A DNA stretch of 9,469 bases, from contig WLOR01000054.1 in the NCBI GenBank assembly GCA_009699165.1, positions 1 to 9,469 on the forward strand, in the 5' to 3' direction. Shown here one piece after another: positions 1-7,736 of this stretch. Made by a program: the position numbers and the translations under genes. Every line of letters begins with the position of its first letter. The stretch's first letter is position 1. This stretch comes from Actinomycetota bacterium (GTDB taxonomy: Bacteria; Actinomycetota; Actinomycetes; Nanopelagicales; Nanopelagicaceae). Below the pieces are notes generated by a model that did no database searches, had not been told where the DNA came from, and saw nothing but the letters and a program-made list of their open reading frames with translations.

Positions 1-1131
1 ATTTCAGCAGCCAAGGCTGCCGGTAAGGCAGAGGATTTTGCACCGCTTGCAACTAATCTCTCAATTGGCGATTGGGCCGCACCACACGTTCCAACAGGTC
101 CAGAAGTATTTTCGAGCTTTGCACCAGCACTCGGTGACATGTTTTCGCGCTCTGTTGCAGACTCGATTGAACTCTTTGGTTATGCCGAACACACTCATGA
201 GACGACCTGGATTGGATCCAAAGGAGGTCTTCGCCTTCGCAAAGATTCACCGGTAGGTCGCGTAGAGATGACCGGAAAATCCCACGAGCGCACACGGTCA
301 ACATGGAACGGTGTTGAAACTCGGGACTTCAAAGATGTCTCAGTCACATCGATTGATGCCAATATTCGCCAACGTTTAACATGGCAAGGTACAAAAATCG
401 ATCTCCCTGCTGGACGCTATGACACGATTTTGCCATCAGGCTCTGTTGCCGATCTATATACGTACATGATGTGGGTTTCTGGCGCCAGAGATGCACATGA
501 AGGCCAGTCAGTATTTTCTAAAAAGGGCGGCGGAACTCGTGTAGGAGAGAAACTTTCCAACGTTGGCTTCCAATTCTTTAGCGATCCTGAATACAAACAA
601 CTTCCTGCTGCAAATTTCGTCGGCACTGCAGTGAGCTCACCATTTTCCTCTGTCTTTGATAATGGCCAGCCAATCAAACGTGTGGATTGGTTTAAAGATG
701 GCGTGCTGCAATCTCTTATTCAAACTCGCGCAAGTGCAGCTTTGACTCAGTTAGATTTCACGCCCATTGGTGAAAATGCAGTTATGAGTGTTGATGGTGG
801 AGCCGGTTCGCTCGAAGACTTGGTTAAGAAAGTCGATGATGGACTGCTTCTCACAACCTTCTGGTATATCCGTATGGTTGATCCAAACTCACTATTGCTT
901 ACTGGACTCACTCGTGATGGTGTTTATCATGTTAAAGGTGGTGAAGTTGTTGGTGCAACCAATAACTTCCGCTGGAATGATTCGCCAGTATCAGCGCTCA
1001 ATCGCATTCTCCATGCTGGTGCAACTGAGTGGACTCAGCCACGTGAATGGGCCGGCGATATGAACAACATGGCCGTACCACCATTAGTCATCAAGGATTT
1101 TAATATGTCGACGGTAAGCCCAGGAAATTAA
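1..1131 (+). CDS. pmbA: TldE/PmbA-like metallopeptidase-family protein (5' truncated)
   Basis: The reading frame is open from the first base and stops with TAA at 1129-1131, so the visible 376 residues are the C-terminal part; roughly 80-90 N-terminal residues are probably missing. The TldD/TldE (PmbA) family forms a heterodimeric zinc protease that trims peptides such as microcins and CcdA; TldD carries the HExxxH zinc motif and TldE does not. Here the matching segment (about 481-520) reads [11 protein letters not shown]: the HE pair is present but the third histidine is replaced, as in actinobacterial TldE-type members. Other family-like stretches are [10 protein letters not shown] (near 528-557), [12 protein letters not shown], and the C-terminal [20 protein letters not shown] with [10 protein letters not shown]. 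TldE rather than TldD is therefore favoured. A tldD partner would be expected upstream, outside the window. The gene converges on the minus-strand run. Confidence 0.85.
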   Translation: MSAAKAAGKAEDFAPLATNLSIGDWAAPHVPTGPEVFSSFAPALGDMFSRSVADSIELFGYAEHTHETTWIGSKGGLRLRKDSPVGRVEMTGKSHERTRSTWNGVETRDFKDVSVTSIDANIRQRLTWQGTKIDLPAGRYDTILPSGSVADLYTYMMWVSGARDAHEGQSVFSKKGGGTRVGEKLSNVGFQFFSDPEYKQLPAANFVGTAVSSPFSSVFDNGQPIKRVDWFKDGVLQSLIQTRASAALTQLDFTPIGENAVMSVDGGAGSLEDLVKKVDDGLLLTTFWYIRMVDPNSLLLTGLTRDGVYHVKGGEVVGATNNFRWNDSPVSALNRILHAGATEWTQPREWAGDMNNMAVPPLVIKDFNMSTVSPGN

Positions 1132-1475
1132 GCTTTTCTAACGATACTTGACTTTAGATTCATTGGTCCAAAGCCATCTACTTTGGCATCAATATCGTGA
1201 TCTCCTGGTCCATCTACCAGGCGGATATTTTTTACCTTTGTTCCAACTTTTAGGGGAACTGAGCTGCCTTTAACTTTCATATCTTTGATAATTGTTACCG
1301 TATCGCCATCAGCCAAAATATTTCCTGCCGAATCCTTTATTACGCGTGGACCAGAATCACCAATATCACCATCTGTTTGCGACCATTCATGAGCGCACTC
1401 AGGACAGACAAAAAGTGCGCCCATTTCATATGTATAGCTGGATGCGCATGTAGGACATGCCGGTAGTTCGCTCAT
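1128..1475 (-). CDS. yjdM: YjdM/PhnA-family zinc-ribbon protein
   Basis: This 115-residue protein closely resembles E. coli YjdM (formerly PhnA, 111 residues) along its full length. The N-terminus has a zinc ribbon with C7-x2-C10 and C24-x2-C27 (CPTC and CPECAHEW). It is followed by the PhnA domain with the hallmark stretches [30 protein letters not shown] and [10 protein letters not shown]. Despite the old name the family is not part of the phosphonate C-P lyase pathway, and its biochemical role is not settled; it is probably a small cytoplasmic protein. Its ATG overlaps the uppP stop codon (ATGA at 1472-1475), so translation is probably coupled to uppP. Its TAA stop shares the palindrome TTAA with the stop of the convergent tldE-like gene. 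Family membership is nearly certain; function is not. Confidence 0.93.
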   Translation of the reverse strand: MSELPACPTCASSYTYEMGALFVCPECAHEWSQTDGDIGDSGPRVIKDSAGNILADGDTVTIIKDMKVKGSSVPLKVGTKVKNIRLVDGPGDHDIDAKVDGFGPMNLKSSIVRKA

Positions 1476-2308
1476 GGATTTAAAACCCCCGTAGCAAGTA
1501 GGACAAGGAGTGTTGTGCCCAGAGCAACTCGATAGATGATAAATGGCATGAAAGATTTAGTGGTGACAAACTTGAGAAGCCAAGCAATGACGGCATACCC
1601 CACGACAAAGGCGATGCTCGTTGCTACTAATGTTTGAGAAAGTGAATACACCTGGGTTCCAGCGTTATCGCCAAGTGCGCCTTTGAGTTCGTATAAACCA
1701 CTACCAAATACTGCTGGCAGGGCCAAGAGGAATGAGTACCGCAGTGCGGCTTCGCGGCTATAGCCAAGGATCCGTCCCATTGCAATCGTTGCACCTGATC
1801 TAGATACACCAGGCACCAGAGCCAGCGACTGAGCAAGACCGTACAAGATGCCATGTGAAGTATTTAAATCTGCAAGGCCTCGCTCTTTCTTACCAAAGTG
1901 GTCGGCCACACCAAGGATGATGCCAAAGACAATCATGACTACTGCTATTAACCACAATGAGCGAAGTTTGGTTTCAATAATGCTTTGACCAAGGTAGCCA
2001 AGAATAATAATCGGTAGCGAACCAACGATAATGAGCCAACCCATACGGGCCTGAAGTTTTTCATCTTCGGGCAGTTTTGCTCGCTTGAGAGTTTGTGCAA
2101 ACCAAGCGATAAGAATCTTTTTAATGTCGTTTCTAAAGAAGATAAGTACTGCTAGTTCGGTACCAATCTGAGTTATCGCTGTAAAGCGAGCACCTGGATC
2201 TTGAGCATTACTTAAAAACTCCCCAACAATTCTCTGGTGGGCACTCGATGAGATTGGCAAGAATTCGGTTAAGCCTTGGACTATCCCCAGAAAGATTGAT
2301 TCAAACAC
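1472..2308 (-). CDS. uppP: Undecaprenyl-diphosphatase (UppP/BacA)
   Basis: This 278-residue, strongly hydrophobic membrane protein has the normal family length. UppP dephosphorylates undecaprenyl pyrophosphate to recycle the lipid carrier of peptidoglycan and glycan synthesis; high activity gives bacitracin resistance. Motif 1 is [14 protein letters not shown] (residues 11-24); E15, S21 and H24 line up with E. coli E21, S27 and H30, while the first acidic residue of the (E/Q)xxxE motif is Q11, a common variant. Motif 2 is PGVSRSGAT (166-174), with R170 matching the catalytic arginine. The start is GTG at 2306-2308: the codon directly upstream is an in-frame TGA, and AAGGTGG lies 5 bases before the GTG. 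The gene follows the MFS gene by 22 bases and overlaps yjdM by 4. Confidence 0.96.
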   Translation of the reverse strand: MFESIFLGIVQGLTEFLPISSSAHQRIVGEFLSNAQDPGARFTAITQIGTELAVLIFFRNDIKKILIAWFAQTLKRAKLPEDEKLQARMGWLIIVGSLPIIILGYLGQSIIETKLRSLWLIAVVMIVFGIILGVADHFGKKERGLADLNTSHGILYGLAQSLALVPGVSRSGATIAMGRILGYSREAALRYSFLLALPAVFGSGLYELKGALGDNAGTQVYSLSQTLVATSIAFVVGYAVIAWLLKFVTTKSFMPFIIYRVALGTTLLVLLATGVLNP

Positions 2309-2313
2309 TCACG

Positions 2314-2320
2314 CCACCTT
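2314..2320 (-). promoter_or_regulatory. Shine-Dalgarno site of uppP
   Basis: On the minus strand AAGGTGG sits 5 bases before the GTG at 2306-2308. It fixes the uppP start, since an ATG 18 bases further upstream in the same frame runs into TGA immediately before the GTG. Confidence 0.6.
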
Positions 2321-2330
2321 TTTCATATCG

Positions 2331-3533
2331 CTATTTCTCAAGGTTAAGGATAAGGATTTTCTCTGGCTTTCCGGCGAAGTACCCCACCGCGCCAAGCAAA
2401 ATCCCTAGGATTACCGGAAAAATAAGTGCAACGCCCCAGTTTTGAGTTGAATCATAGATTGCACCAACGATTCCAGGTGCAAAGGCGGCCATTAAATACC
2501 CCACCGATTGAGCCATGATTGAAAGCGATCGAGTCTCTCCTGCTTCAACGCTTCGCGTCACAGTTAGTAGTAATGAGAGCGGAAACGTGATCGATAGCCC
2601 GATGTTAGATATCAATAGCCAGATTATTAGTCGCCAACCGTGATCTATGATCAAAAAACCAAATGAGATTGAGATTATTGCACCAGTAATGGCTAAGAAA
2701 ACTCTCAAATTACGCAACTTAGAAGAATAATGTGGAGCAACTATTCCAATTACCGATCCCAACAACCCAGTAATTGAAACCGCATATCCAGCGTTGCTTA
2801 ATGAAAATCCCTTTGAAACCAAAATCGTGGGCAACCATGTTGCAGTCCCATAAAAGAGCATTGACTGCAGGCCGAAGAAAATAGCAATACTCCATGCCCC
2901 AGGCTTATGTAGAAGCTCTCGATGAAACGTAGCTGAAATTGGCATATGTGAATCTCGCGGGCTTTTTGAATTTCGCACCATCCACCACAGTGAGGAAGCC
3001 AAACCAATAACAATCCATGGCACCATGGCCAAGCGCCATCCCCACGAGGTTGCTCGAGCCAATGGAACAGCCACTGCAACCGAGGTAGCAGCAAAGACAC
3101 CCATAATCGTTATATAGATTCCTGTGATTAATCCAGAATGCTCTGCGACATTTTCCTTAACCCACACTGGTAGAGAGAAGTTCAATACGGCAATTGCAAT
3201 ACCTACTGTTAGCGATGAAATGAAAAGCATAGGTATATTGCCGATAGCTCTTAAAAAGATTGCAACAGTCAAGACAATAAGTGCAACCGAAATTACTCGA
3301 TTAGTTCCACCTATTTTTCCAACGAGTGGCATTAAAAATGCACTTCCGGCAAAACACAGAACTGTTAAAGAGGTTAAAAAGGAGAGCAAAAAAGAGCTCA
3401 AGTGATACTGCTCTTTAAGAATTGGGATAAGTGGGCTCATAATCGTTAACCCTGCGCGCATGTTTATTGCCGCTATAAAAATCGGTAAGCCTTTTACTAT
3501 CGCCTGCTGGTTAGTCACTGCTGGATTAGGCAC
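2331..3533 (-). CDS. MFS transporter, CynX/NimT (cyanate/2-nitroimidazole) type
   Basis: This 400-residue protein has about 12 hydrophobic segments, the usual size of a major facilitator transporter. The first segment carries INMRAGLTIMSPLIP (residues 23-37), which resembles the N-x-R-P signature of the CynX/NimT/YeaN family, followed by the family-like TSLTVLCFAGSAFLMPLVGK. A hydrophilic central loop near residues 185-210 separates the two six-helix halves. Known relatives move cyanate or 2-nitroimidazole, but the substrate cannot be read from sequence, so an efflux or uptake role is open. The start chosen is GTG (3531-3533). A second in-frame GTG five codons later is possible; the ATG at codon 25 would lose the first helix. 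It lies 27 bases after the dinB-like gene and has its own candidate leaderless promoter. The final residues are LNLEK, then TAG. Confidence 0.82.
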   Translation of the reverse strand: MPNPAVTNQQAIVKGLPIFIAAINMRAGLTIMSPLIPILKEQYHLSSFLLSFLTSLTVLCFAGSAFLMPLVGKIGGTNRVISVALIVLTVAIFLRAIGNIPMLFISSLTVGIAIAVLNFSLPVWVKENVAEHSGLITGIYITIMGVFAATSVAVAVPLARATSWGWRLAMVPWIVIGLASSLWWMVRNSKSPRDSHMPISATFHRELLHKPGAWSIAIFFGLQSMLFYGTATWLPTILVSKGFSLSNAGYAVSITGLLGSVIGIVAPHYSSKLRNLRVFLAITGAIISISFGFLIIDHGWRLIIWLLISNIGLSITFPLSLLLTVTRSVEAGETRSLSIMAQSVGYLMAAFAPGIVGAIYDSTQNWGVALIFPVILGILLGAVGYFAGKPEKILILNLEK

Positions 3534-3539
3534 TGCCTA

Positions 3540-3545
3540 ACTCTA
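3540..3545 (-). promoter_or_regulatory. Candidate -10 element, leaderless transcript of the MFS gene
   Basis: The minus strand reads TAGAGT, then six bases (TAGGCA), then the GTG start. TANNNT placed 6 bases before the start codon is the geometry expected when transcription starts at the start codon itself, which is common in actinobacteria. No good Shine-Dalgarno precedes the GTG. A second AT-rich hexamer, TATATT (3552-3557), would instead give a leader of about 11 bases. No convincing -35 box was found. Confidence 0.4.
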
Positions 3546-3560
3546 GCCCTTAATATAAAT

Positions 3561-4010
3561 TTAAAGCGAGTTTATTAGCTGTTGAGTATGTGATTCCATG
3601 TGGTTACGCGCTTTTCCGATTAAGAATGAGACACTGACTTCTCCAGCTTCGGGATGTATTGAATTTTTCTCCCATTGCTCAGCAGTAAGTGGAGACAACG
3701 TTACATGCACCAATTTGCCAATAGATTCGATTAAAGAAAGAGAAGTAGACCAATCGCGACCCTCATAGTTAAGTACAGATGGATATAAATCTTCCTCAAA
3801 GGGAATTACTGCTGGCTTATCAATAGTTAGAGCATTGAAATATCGAATAGCAAAATGCATCTCAGCATCGGCAACATGGTGCAAGATAAAAGCTGGAGAC
3901 CACTCACCAGGAAGTTTTGAAATCGCAACGTTTGTACTATCCAACTTCTTGGCTGCTGCCATGAATGCTTGATAGTGCTGAAAATATTCGCTTAATATCT
4001 CTTGGCTCAT
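3561..4010 (-). CDS. DinB/YfiT-fold putative metal-dependent protein
   Basis: This 149-residue protein has the usual length and pattern of the DinB-like four-helix superfamily, which includes DinB/YfiT proteins and thiol-dependent transferases such as the mycothiol S-transferases of actinobacteria. The three expected metal-binding histidines are visible: one at the end of helix 2 in WSPAFILHHVADAE (H44 or H45), and an H-x3-H pair on the last helix, NHMESHTQQL (H137, H141). The acidic PFEEDLYP stretch (70-77) is also family-like. It is probably cytoplasmic; no signal peptide or membrane helix is seen. The name DinB does not imply DNA polymerase IV, and the substrate is unknown. The start is ATG at 4008-4010, with a leaderless-type promoter directly upstream. 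The CynX-like transporter follows 27 bases downstream and may be co-transcribed. Confidence 0.83.
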   Translation of the reverse strand: MSQEILSEYFQHYQAFMAAAKKLDSTNVAISKLPGEWSPAFILHHVADAEMHFAIRYFNALTIDKPAVIPFEEDLYPSVLNYEGRDWSTSLSLIESIGKLVHVTLSPLTAEQWEKNSIHPEAGEVSVSFLIGKARNHMESHTQQLINSL

Positions 4011-4016
4011 GGGCAG

Positions 4017-4046
4017 ATTCTACTTTAACCAATCAGTTATTTTCGA
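4017..4046 (-). promoter_or_regulatory. Candidate promoter of the dinB-like gene (leaderless)
   Basis: In the 52-base gap after the ABC operon the minus strand has TAGAAT (4017-4022), a good -10 match, exactly 6 bases before the ATG. A weak -35 candidate TCGAAA (4041-4046, 4 of 6 bases matching TTGACA) lies 18 bases further upstream. There is no Shine-Dalgarno sequence, so a leaderless mRNA is likely. This suggests that the dinB-MFS-uppP-yjdM genes can be transcribed apart from the upstream ABC operon. Confidence 0.5.
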
Positions 4047-4062
4047 CTTGATAGACTCCGTG

Positions 4063-6006
4063 TCAATCTAGTGCACTTGCAAATTGGCTAGCATAGAGAT
4101 CAAAGTAGAAGCCCTTATTGGCCATTAGTTCTTGGTGCTTACCCTGCTCAATAATCCTGCCTTTATCCATCACCAATATGGTGTCGGCATCCCGAATCGT
4201 TGAAAGTCTGTGGGCGATTACAAAACTAGTTCTTCCTAAACGAAGTTTTGCCATGGCATGCTGGACCATTACCTCGGTACGTGTATCAACCGATGAAGTA
4301 GCTTCATCGAGGATTAAGATCGCAGGATCTGCCATGAAGGCTCGAGCGATTGTGATCAGCTGGCGCTCACCGTTAGATACCGTTGAATTATCATCAGAGA
4401 CTTTTGAATCATAACCCTCGGCCAATGAGCGCATAAAGTGATCGATATTGGCAGCCTTTGCCGCAGCCACAACTTTTTCATGGGATGGATCTTGGCTTCC
4501 AAAAGCGATATTTTCTTGCATCGTGCCTTCAAAGAGCCATGTGTCTTGCAAAACCATGCCGAATTGGCGACGTAGATCATCTCGAGTCAATGATCGAATA
4601 TCAACGCCATCCAAGGTAATACGTCCAGAGTTAACCTCATAAAAACGCATAATTAGGTTAACCAAAGTTGTCTTACCGGCACCTGTTGGTCCAACAATTG
4701 CTATCGTCTCTCCTGGCTTGACGGTGAGATTCAACTCTTCAATCAGCGGCTTATCGGCTGAATAACTAAAGAAGACATTTTCAAACTTAACTTCTCCAAC
4801 TGCTCGATCGATTGTGACTGCATCAACGGTTTCAGGCTCTTGCTCTCCAGCATCTAGGAATTCAAATAGTCGCTCAGCAGATGCAACGCCAGATTGGATG
4901 CTGCTCATTAGACCGGCAATCTGAGCAAGTGGCATTGCAAACTGTCTTGAGTATTGAATGAAGGCTTGAACGTCACCGAGTGACATTGAGCCTGTTGCGA
5001 CTCGATAGCCACCGAGTACAGCGATTCCAACATAGATTAAGTTAGACACCAAGGCGGTTGTTGGCTGAATGATGCTCGACATAAACTGGGCTTTAAAGCT
5101 TGAATCGCGAAGCTCTGTATTTAGTGCTGCAAAATCTTTAATTGCACTTTCTCGCCGACCAAAGACTTTAACTAATGAGTGCCCTGTGTGCATCTCTTCA
5201 ACATGGCCATTGAGTTTTCCTGTCCAATCCCACTGTGCTACAAACTCACGTTGTGATCGCTTTGCAATTTTTACCGACAGGAAGATGCTAATCGGTATTG
5301 CAACTAGAGAAATCAATGCGAGCTCCCAGCTGATCCAGACCATCATGATTAAAACTGAGATAATGGTTAAGAGAGAGTTGAGAATCTGTGATAAACCCTG
5401 CTGTAATGAGTTAGCAATATTGTCGATGTCATTTGTAACGCGACTCAACAGATCCCCGCGGGACTGTGTATCAAAGTAGCTAAGTGGAAGACGTCCGATC
5501 TTCTCCTGCGCCATTCTTCTTAATCTAAACACGCTTCGTTGAGTTACGCCGGCCATGAGGTATGCCTGTATCCACATCAAGATAGATGCAACGACATAAA
5601 TTCCAATTGCCAAAATTAATATCTTAAGAACAGCACTAAAGTCGATTCCCTTGCCAGGGACAACTCCGCTCTTACTCAACATATCGGCAAAAGTATCTTG
5701 CCCTTTGGCCCGCAGGCCTGCGATGGCCTGCTCCTTTGAAATCCCGCTAGGTAATTGGTGACCTAAAAAGCCATAGAAAATATAGTTAGTTGCACGGCCA
5801 AGGATTTTTGGACCAAAAGATCCGATTACAACGCTAACGGTAATGAGGGATAAGACTATAGAGAGCGTTGTTCTCTCTGGTCTTAACTCTCGCAACAAGC
5901 GATTGAGAGAACCTTTGAAGTCTTTGGTTTTCGCAGGTGGTGCGCCGAACATTCCCGCCATTGGTCCGCCGCGAGGCGCAGCTGGTGCAGAGCGTGTGGT
6001 ACTCAT
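4063..6006 (-). CDS. ABC exporter half-transporter, subunit with catalytic Walker B
   Basis: This 647-residue protein is a membrane domain fused to an ATPase domain. The N-terminus is a roughly 30-residue Pro/Ala/Gly-rich cytoplasmic tail. TM1 is about 47-70, TM2 about 124-150, with an unusually long extracytoplasmic loop between them; the exporter domain ends near 375. In the ATPase domain: Walker A GPTGAGKTT (439-447), Q-loop Q487, degenerate signature VSNGE (543-547), Walker B ILILDE with catalytic E568, and H-loop H599. It thus keeps the catalytic Glu and His but has an altered signature, complementary to its partner upstream, which is the pattern of heterodimeric multidrug-type exporters such as TM287/288. 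Length and layout resemble mycobacterial Rv1272c (from memory). The ATG overlaps the partner's TGA and has a strong Shine-Dalgarno. The substrate is unknown: drugs, lipids or peptides are all possible. Confidence 0.92.
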   Translation of the reverse strand: MSTTRSAPAAPRGGPMAGMFGAPPAKTKDFKGSLNRLLRELRPERTTLSIVLSLITVSVVIGSFGPKILGRATNYIFYGFLGHQLPSGISKEQAIAGLRAKGQDTFADMLSKSGVVPGKGIDFSAVLKILILAIGIYVVASILMWIQAYLMAGVTQRSVFRLRRMAQEKIGRLPLSYFDTQSRGDLLSRVTNDIDNIANSLQQGLSQILNSLLTIISVLIMMVWISWELALISLVAIPISIFLSVKIAKRSQREFVAQWDWTGKLNGHVEEMHTGHSLVKVFGRRESAIKDFAALNTELRDSSFKAQFMSSIIQPTTALVSNLIYVGIAVLGGYRVATGSMSLGDVQAFIQYSRQFAMPLAQIAGLMSSIQSGVASAERLFEFLDAGEQEPETVDAVTIDRAVGEVKFENVFFSYSADKPLIEELNLTVKPGETIAIVGPTGAGKTTLVNLIMRFYEVNSGRITLDGVDIRSLTRDDLRRQFGMVLQDTWLFEGTMQENIAFGSQDPSHEKVVAAAKAANIDHFMRSLAEGYDSKVSDDNSTVSNGERQLITIARAFMADPAILILDEATSSVDTRTEVMVQHAMAKLRLGRTSFVIAHRLSTIRDADTILVMDKGRIIEQGKHQELMANKGFYFDLYASQFASALD

Positions 6007-7736
6007 GCAGCTTCCTCCGGGCTCAATTGAGAAAGCACTATCTCTTTATAAGTCTGGCAGCTTTTCATCAAATCGTGATGCTTACCAATACCTACTATTG
6101 ATCCTTGATCTAAAACGATTATCTGATCGGCGTTGAGAATCGTGCTTACTCGTTGAGCAACAACGATTAGAGTTGATTCCTTTGCGCTTTCTTCCAGTGC
6201 CGCTCGAAGATTTGCATCTGTCGTGAAATCTAGCGCTGAAAAACTATCATCTAAAATATAGATCCTTGGATTCTTAGCTATCGCCCTTGCAATGGCCAAC
6301 CGTTGGCGCTGCCCTCCCGAAAAATTAGTACCGCCTTGGGCCACAGGGGCTTGCAGCTTTTCACCTAAATCTTCAACAAAATCGCGTGCTTGCGCTGTCT
6401 CTAGCGCTTTCCACATCTGCTCATCGCTTGCTTCCAAATCACCGTATCGCAGGTTCGATGCAATCGTGCCACCAAAGAGAAATGCTCGTTGAGGAACTAA
6501 TCCAATATTTGACCACACTGACTCGAGCTCTTGGTCTCGCAGATTAACTCCATCGATGAGAACCTCCCCTTCGGTTGGGTCTATAAATCGTGGGATCAAA
6601 TTAACGAGAGTTGATTTTCCACTGCCCGTACTTCCTACGATTGCCGTGAACTCTCCTGGTTGAGCCGTAAAAGTGATTCCTGTTAAGACTGGGTGCTCAG
6701 CCCCCGGGTACCTAAATTCGACGTCTCTAAATTCGATTTTTCCTGCATGAACCGCTGGGGCTTGAGGTGAGAGCGTTTCGACAACTGACGATGGAGTGTT
6801 TAAGACCTCCTGGATACGTTCGGCGCTTGCAGCGGCACGAGGAATCATTAAAGACATCATCACTGCCATCATGACGCTTGAAAGAATCTGCATAATGTAG
6901 GAAAGAAAAGCAGTGAGATCACCAATCTGCATGTCTCCGGTATCAATTAACTTGCCACCAAACCAAATAACGGCAACGCTCGTTAAGTTCAGAATCAACA
7001 TCAAGATTGGAAACATAGCTGCAAATGTGCGAGTCACGCTCAAGGTCGTGGCCATTAAATCTTCACTCGCTTCTGCAAAACGCTTTTCTTCAAAGTTAGT
7101 TTTAACAAAGGCCCTGATAACACGAATTCCGCTGATCTGCTCGCGCAAGACTAAGTTTATTCGATCAATTTTGATCTGCATCACTCTAAATAAAGGCACG
7201 ATCCGACGTAGTAGAACCAAGACCATAAGAGACATCACCGGGAGCGCCAGTAGCAGCAGCCGTGATAACCGTGCATCAGTCCTAATAGCCATTATCGATG
7301 CACCAATACCGGTTATCGGTGCACTGAGCATCATTGTTAATCCCATAAATAGAAGCATCTGCACTTGCTGGACATCATTTGTATTTCTTGTAATCAATGA
7401 TGGCGCGCCGAACTTATTTAATTCTCGTGTTGAAAATCTTTCAACAGATGCAAAGACTGATCCTCGCAAGTCAGCACCAAAGGCCATTGAAATCTTTGCG
7501 CTCAAATATGCCAGGAGAATCGAAGCTCCCATTACGAGTGCTGAAGATGCCAGCATCACAAAGCCGATCTTCCAGATATAGGAGATATCGCCTTTAGCTA
7601 CACCATTATTGATTAAATCTGCATTAAGACTAGGAAGGTAAAGGTTAGCTATTGACTGCACCAAGAGGAGAATAGATATGGCAGCGACCTGGTTGCGATA
7701 CGGATGAAGGTATTCCTTGAGTAGTTTTGTTAGCAC
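6003..7736 (-). CDS. ABC exporter half-transporter, subunit with degenerate ATPase site
   Basis: This 577-residue half-transporter pairs with the gene directly downstream. The exporter membrane domain spans about residues 10-300, with only a short loop between TM1 and TM2. The ATPase domain has Walker A GSTGSGKST (368-376), Q-loop Q416, canonical signature FSGGQ (472-476), Walker B IYILDD and switch region AQR. Two catalytic residues are replaced: the Glu after Walker B is D497 and the H-loop His is Q528. These are the substitutions known in the non-catalytic subunit of heterodimers such as TM287/288, so its own site, completed by the partner's VSNGE signature, should bind but hydrolyse ATP poorly. 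The GTG start (7734-7736) overlaps the end of the DsbA-family gene by 7 bases, and its TGA overlaps the partner's ATG. Confidence 0.92.
   Translation of the reverse strand: MLTKLLKEYLHPYRNQVAAISILLLVQSIANLYLPSLNADLINNGVAKGDISYIWKIGFVMLASSALVMGASILLAYLSAKISMAFGADLRGSVFASVERFSTRELNKFGAPSLITRNTNDVQQVQMLLFMGLTMMLSAPITGIGASIMAIRTDARLSRLLLLALPVMSLMVLVLLRRIVPLFRVMQIKIDRINLVLREQISGIRVIRAFVKTNFEEKRFAEASEDLMATTLSVTRTFAAMFPILMLILNLTSVAVIWFGGKLIDTGDMQIGDLTAFLSYIMQILSSVMMAVMMSLMIPRAAASAERIQEVLNTPSSVVETLSPQAPAVHAGKIEFRDVEFRYPGAEHPVLTGITFTAQPGEFTAIVGSTGSGKSTLVNLIPRFIDPTEGEVLIDGVNLRDQELESVWSNIGLVPQRAFLFGGTIASNLRYGDLEASDEQMWKALETAQARDFVEDLGEKLQAPVAQGGTNFSGGQRQRLAIARAIAKNPRIYILDDSFSALDFTTDANLRAALEESAKESTLIVVAQRVSTILNADQIIVLDQGSIVGIGKHHDLMKSCQTYKEIVLSQLSPEEAA
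6011..6018 (-). promoter_or_regulatory. Strong Shine-Dalgarno of the second ABC gene
   Basis: The minus strand reads GGAGGAAG ending 4 bases before the ATG at 6004-6006, inside the last codons of the first ABC gene. It is the best ribosome site in the window and may help balance synthesis of the two subunits. Confidence 0.7.

Noticed and set aside
1128..1475. A role in phosphonate breakdown implied by the PhnA name
   Set aside because: YjdM/PhnA homologues are not C-P lyase components, and no phn genes are in the window.
3561..4010. Reading the DinB-like protein as SOS DNA polymerase IV
   Set aside because: At 149 residues with the H...HxxxH pattern it belongs to the unrelated DinB/YfiT four-helix superfamily, not the Y-family polymerases.
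4011..4062. Intrinsic terminator after the ABC operon
   Set aside because: The gap has only a very short imperfect repeat (GAC..GTC) and no stable stem followed by a T run on the minus strand.
5069..5479. 136-codon + strand open frame inside the second ABC gene
   Set aside because: No family resemblance, and it is fully covered by a confident minus-strand coding region.
6913..7581. 222-codon open frame on the + strand, antisense to the first ABC gene
   Set aside because: The translation is rich in Ile, Ser, Arg and Lys with no recognisable domain, while the minus strand encodes a clear ABC membrane domain throughout. It is a shadow frame.
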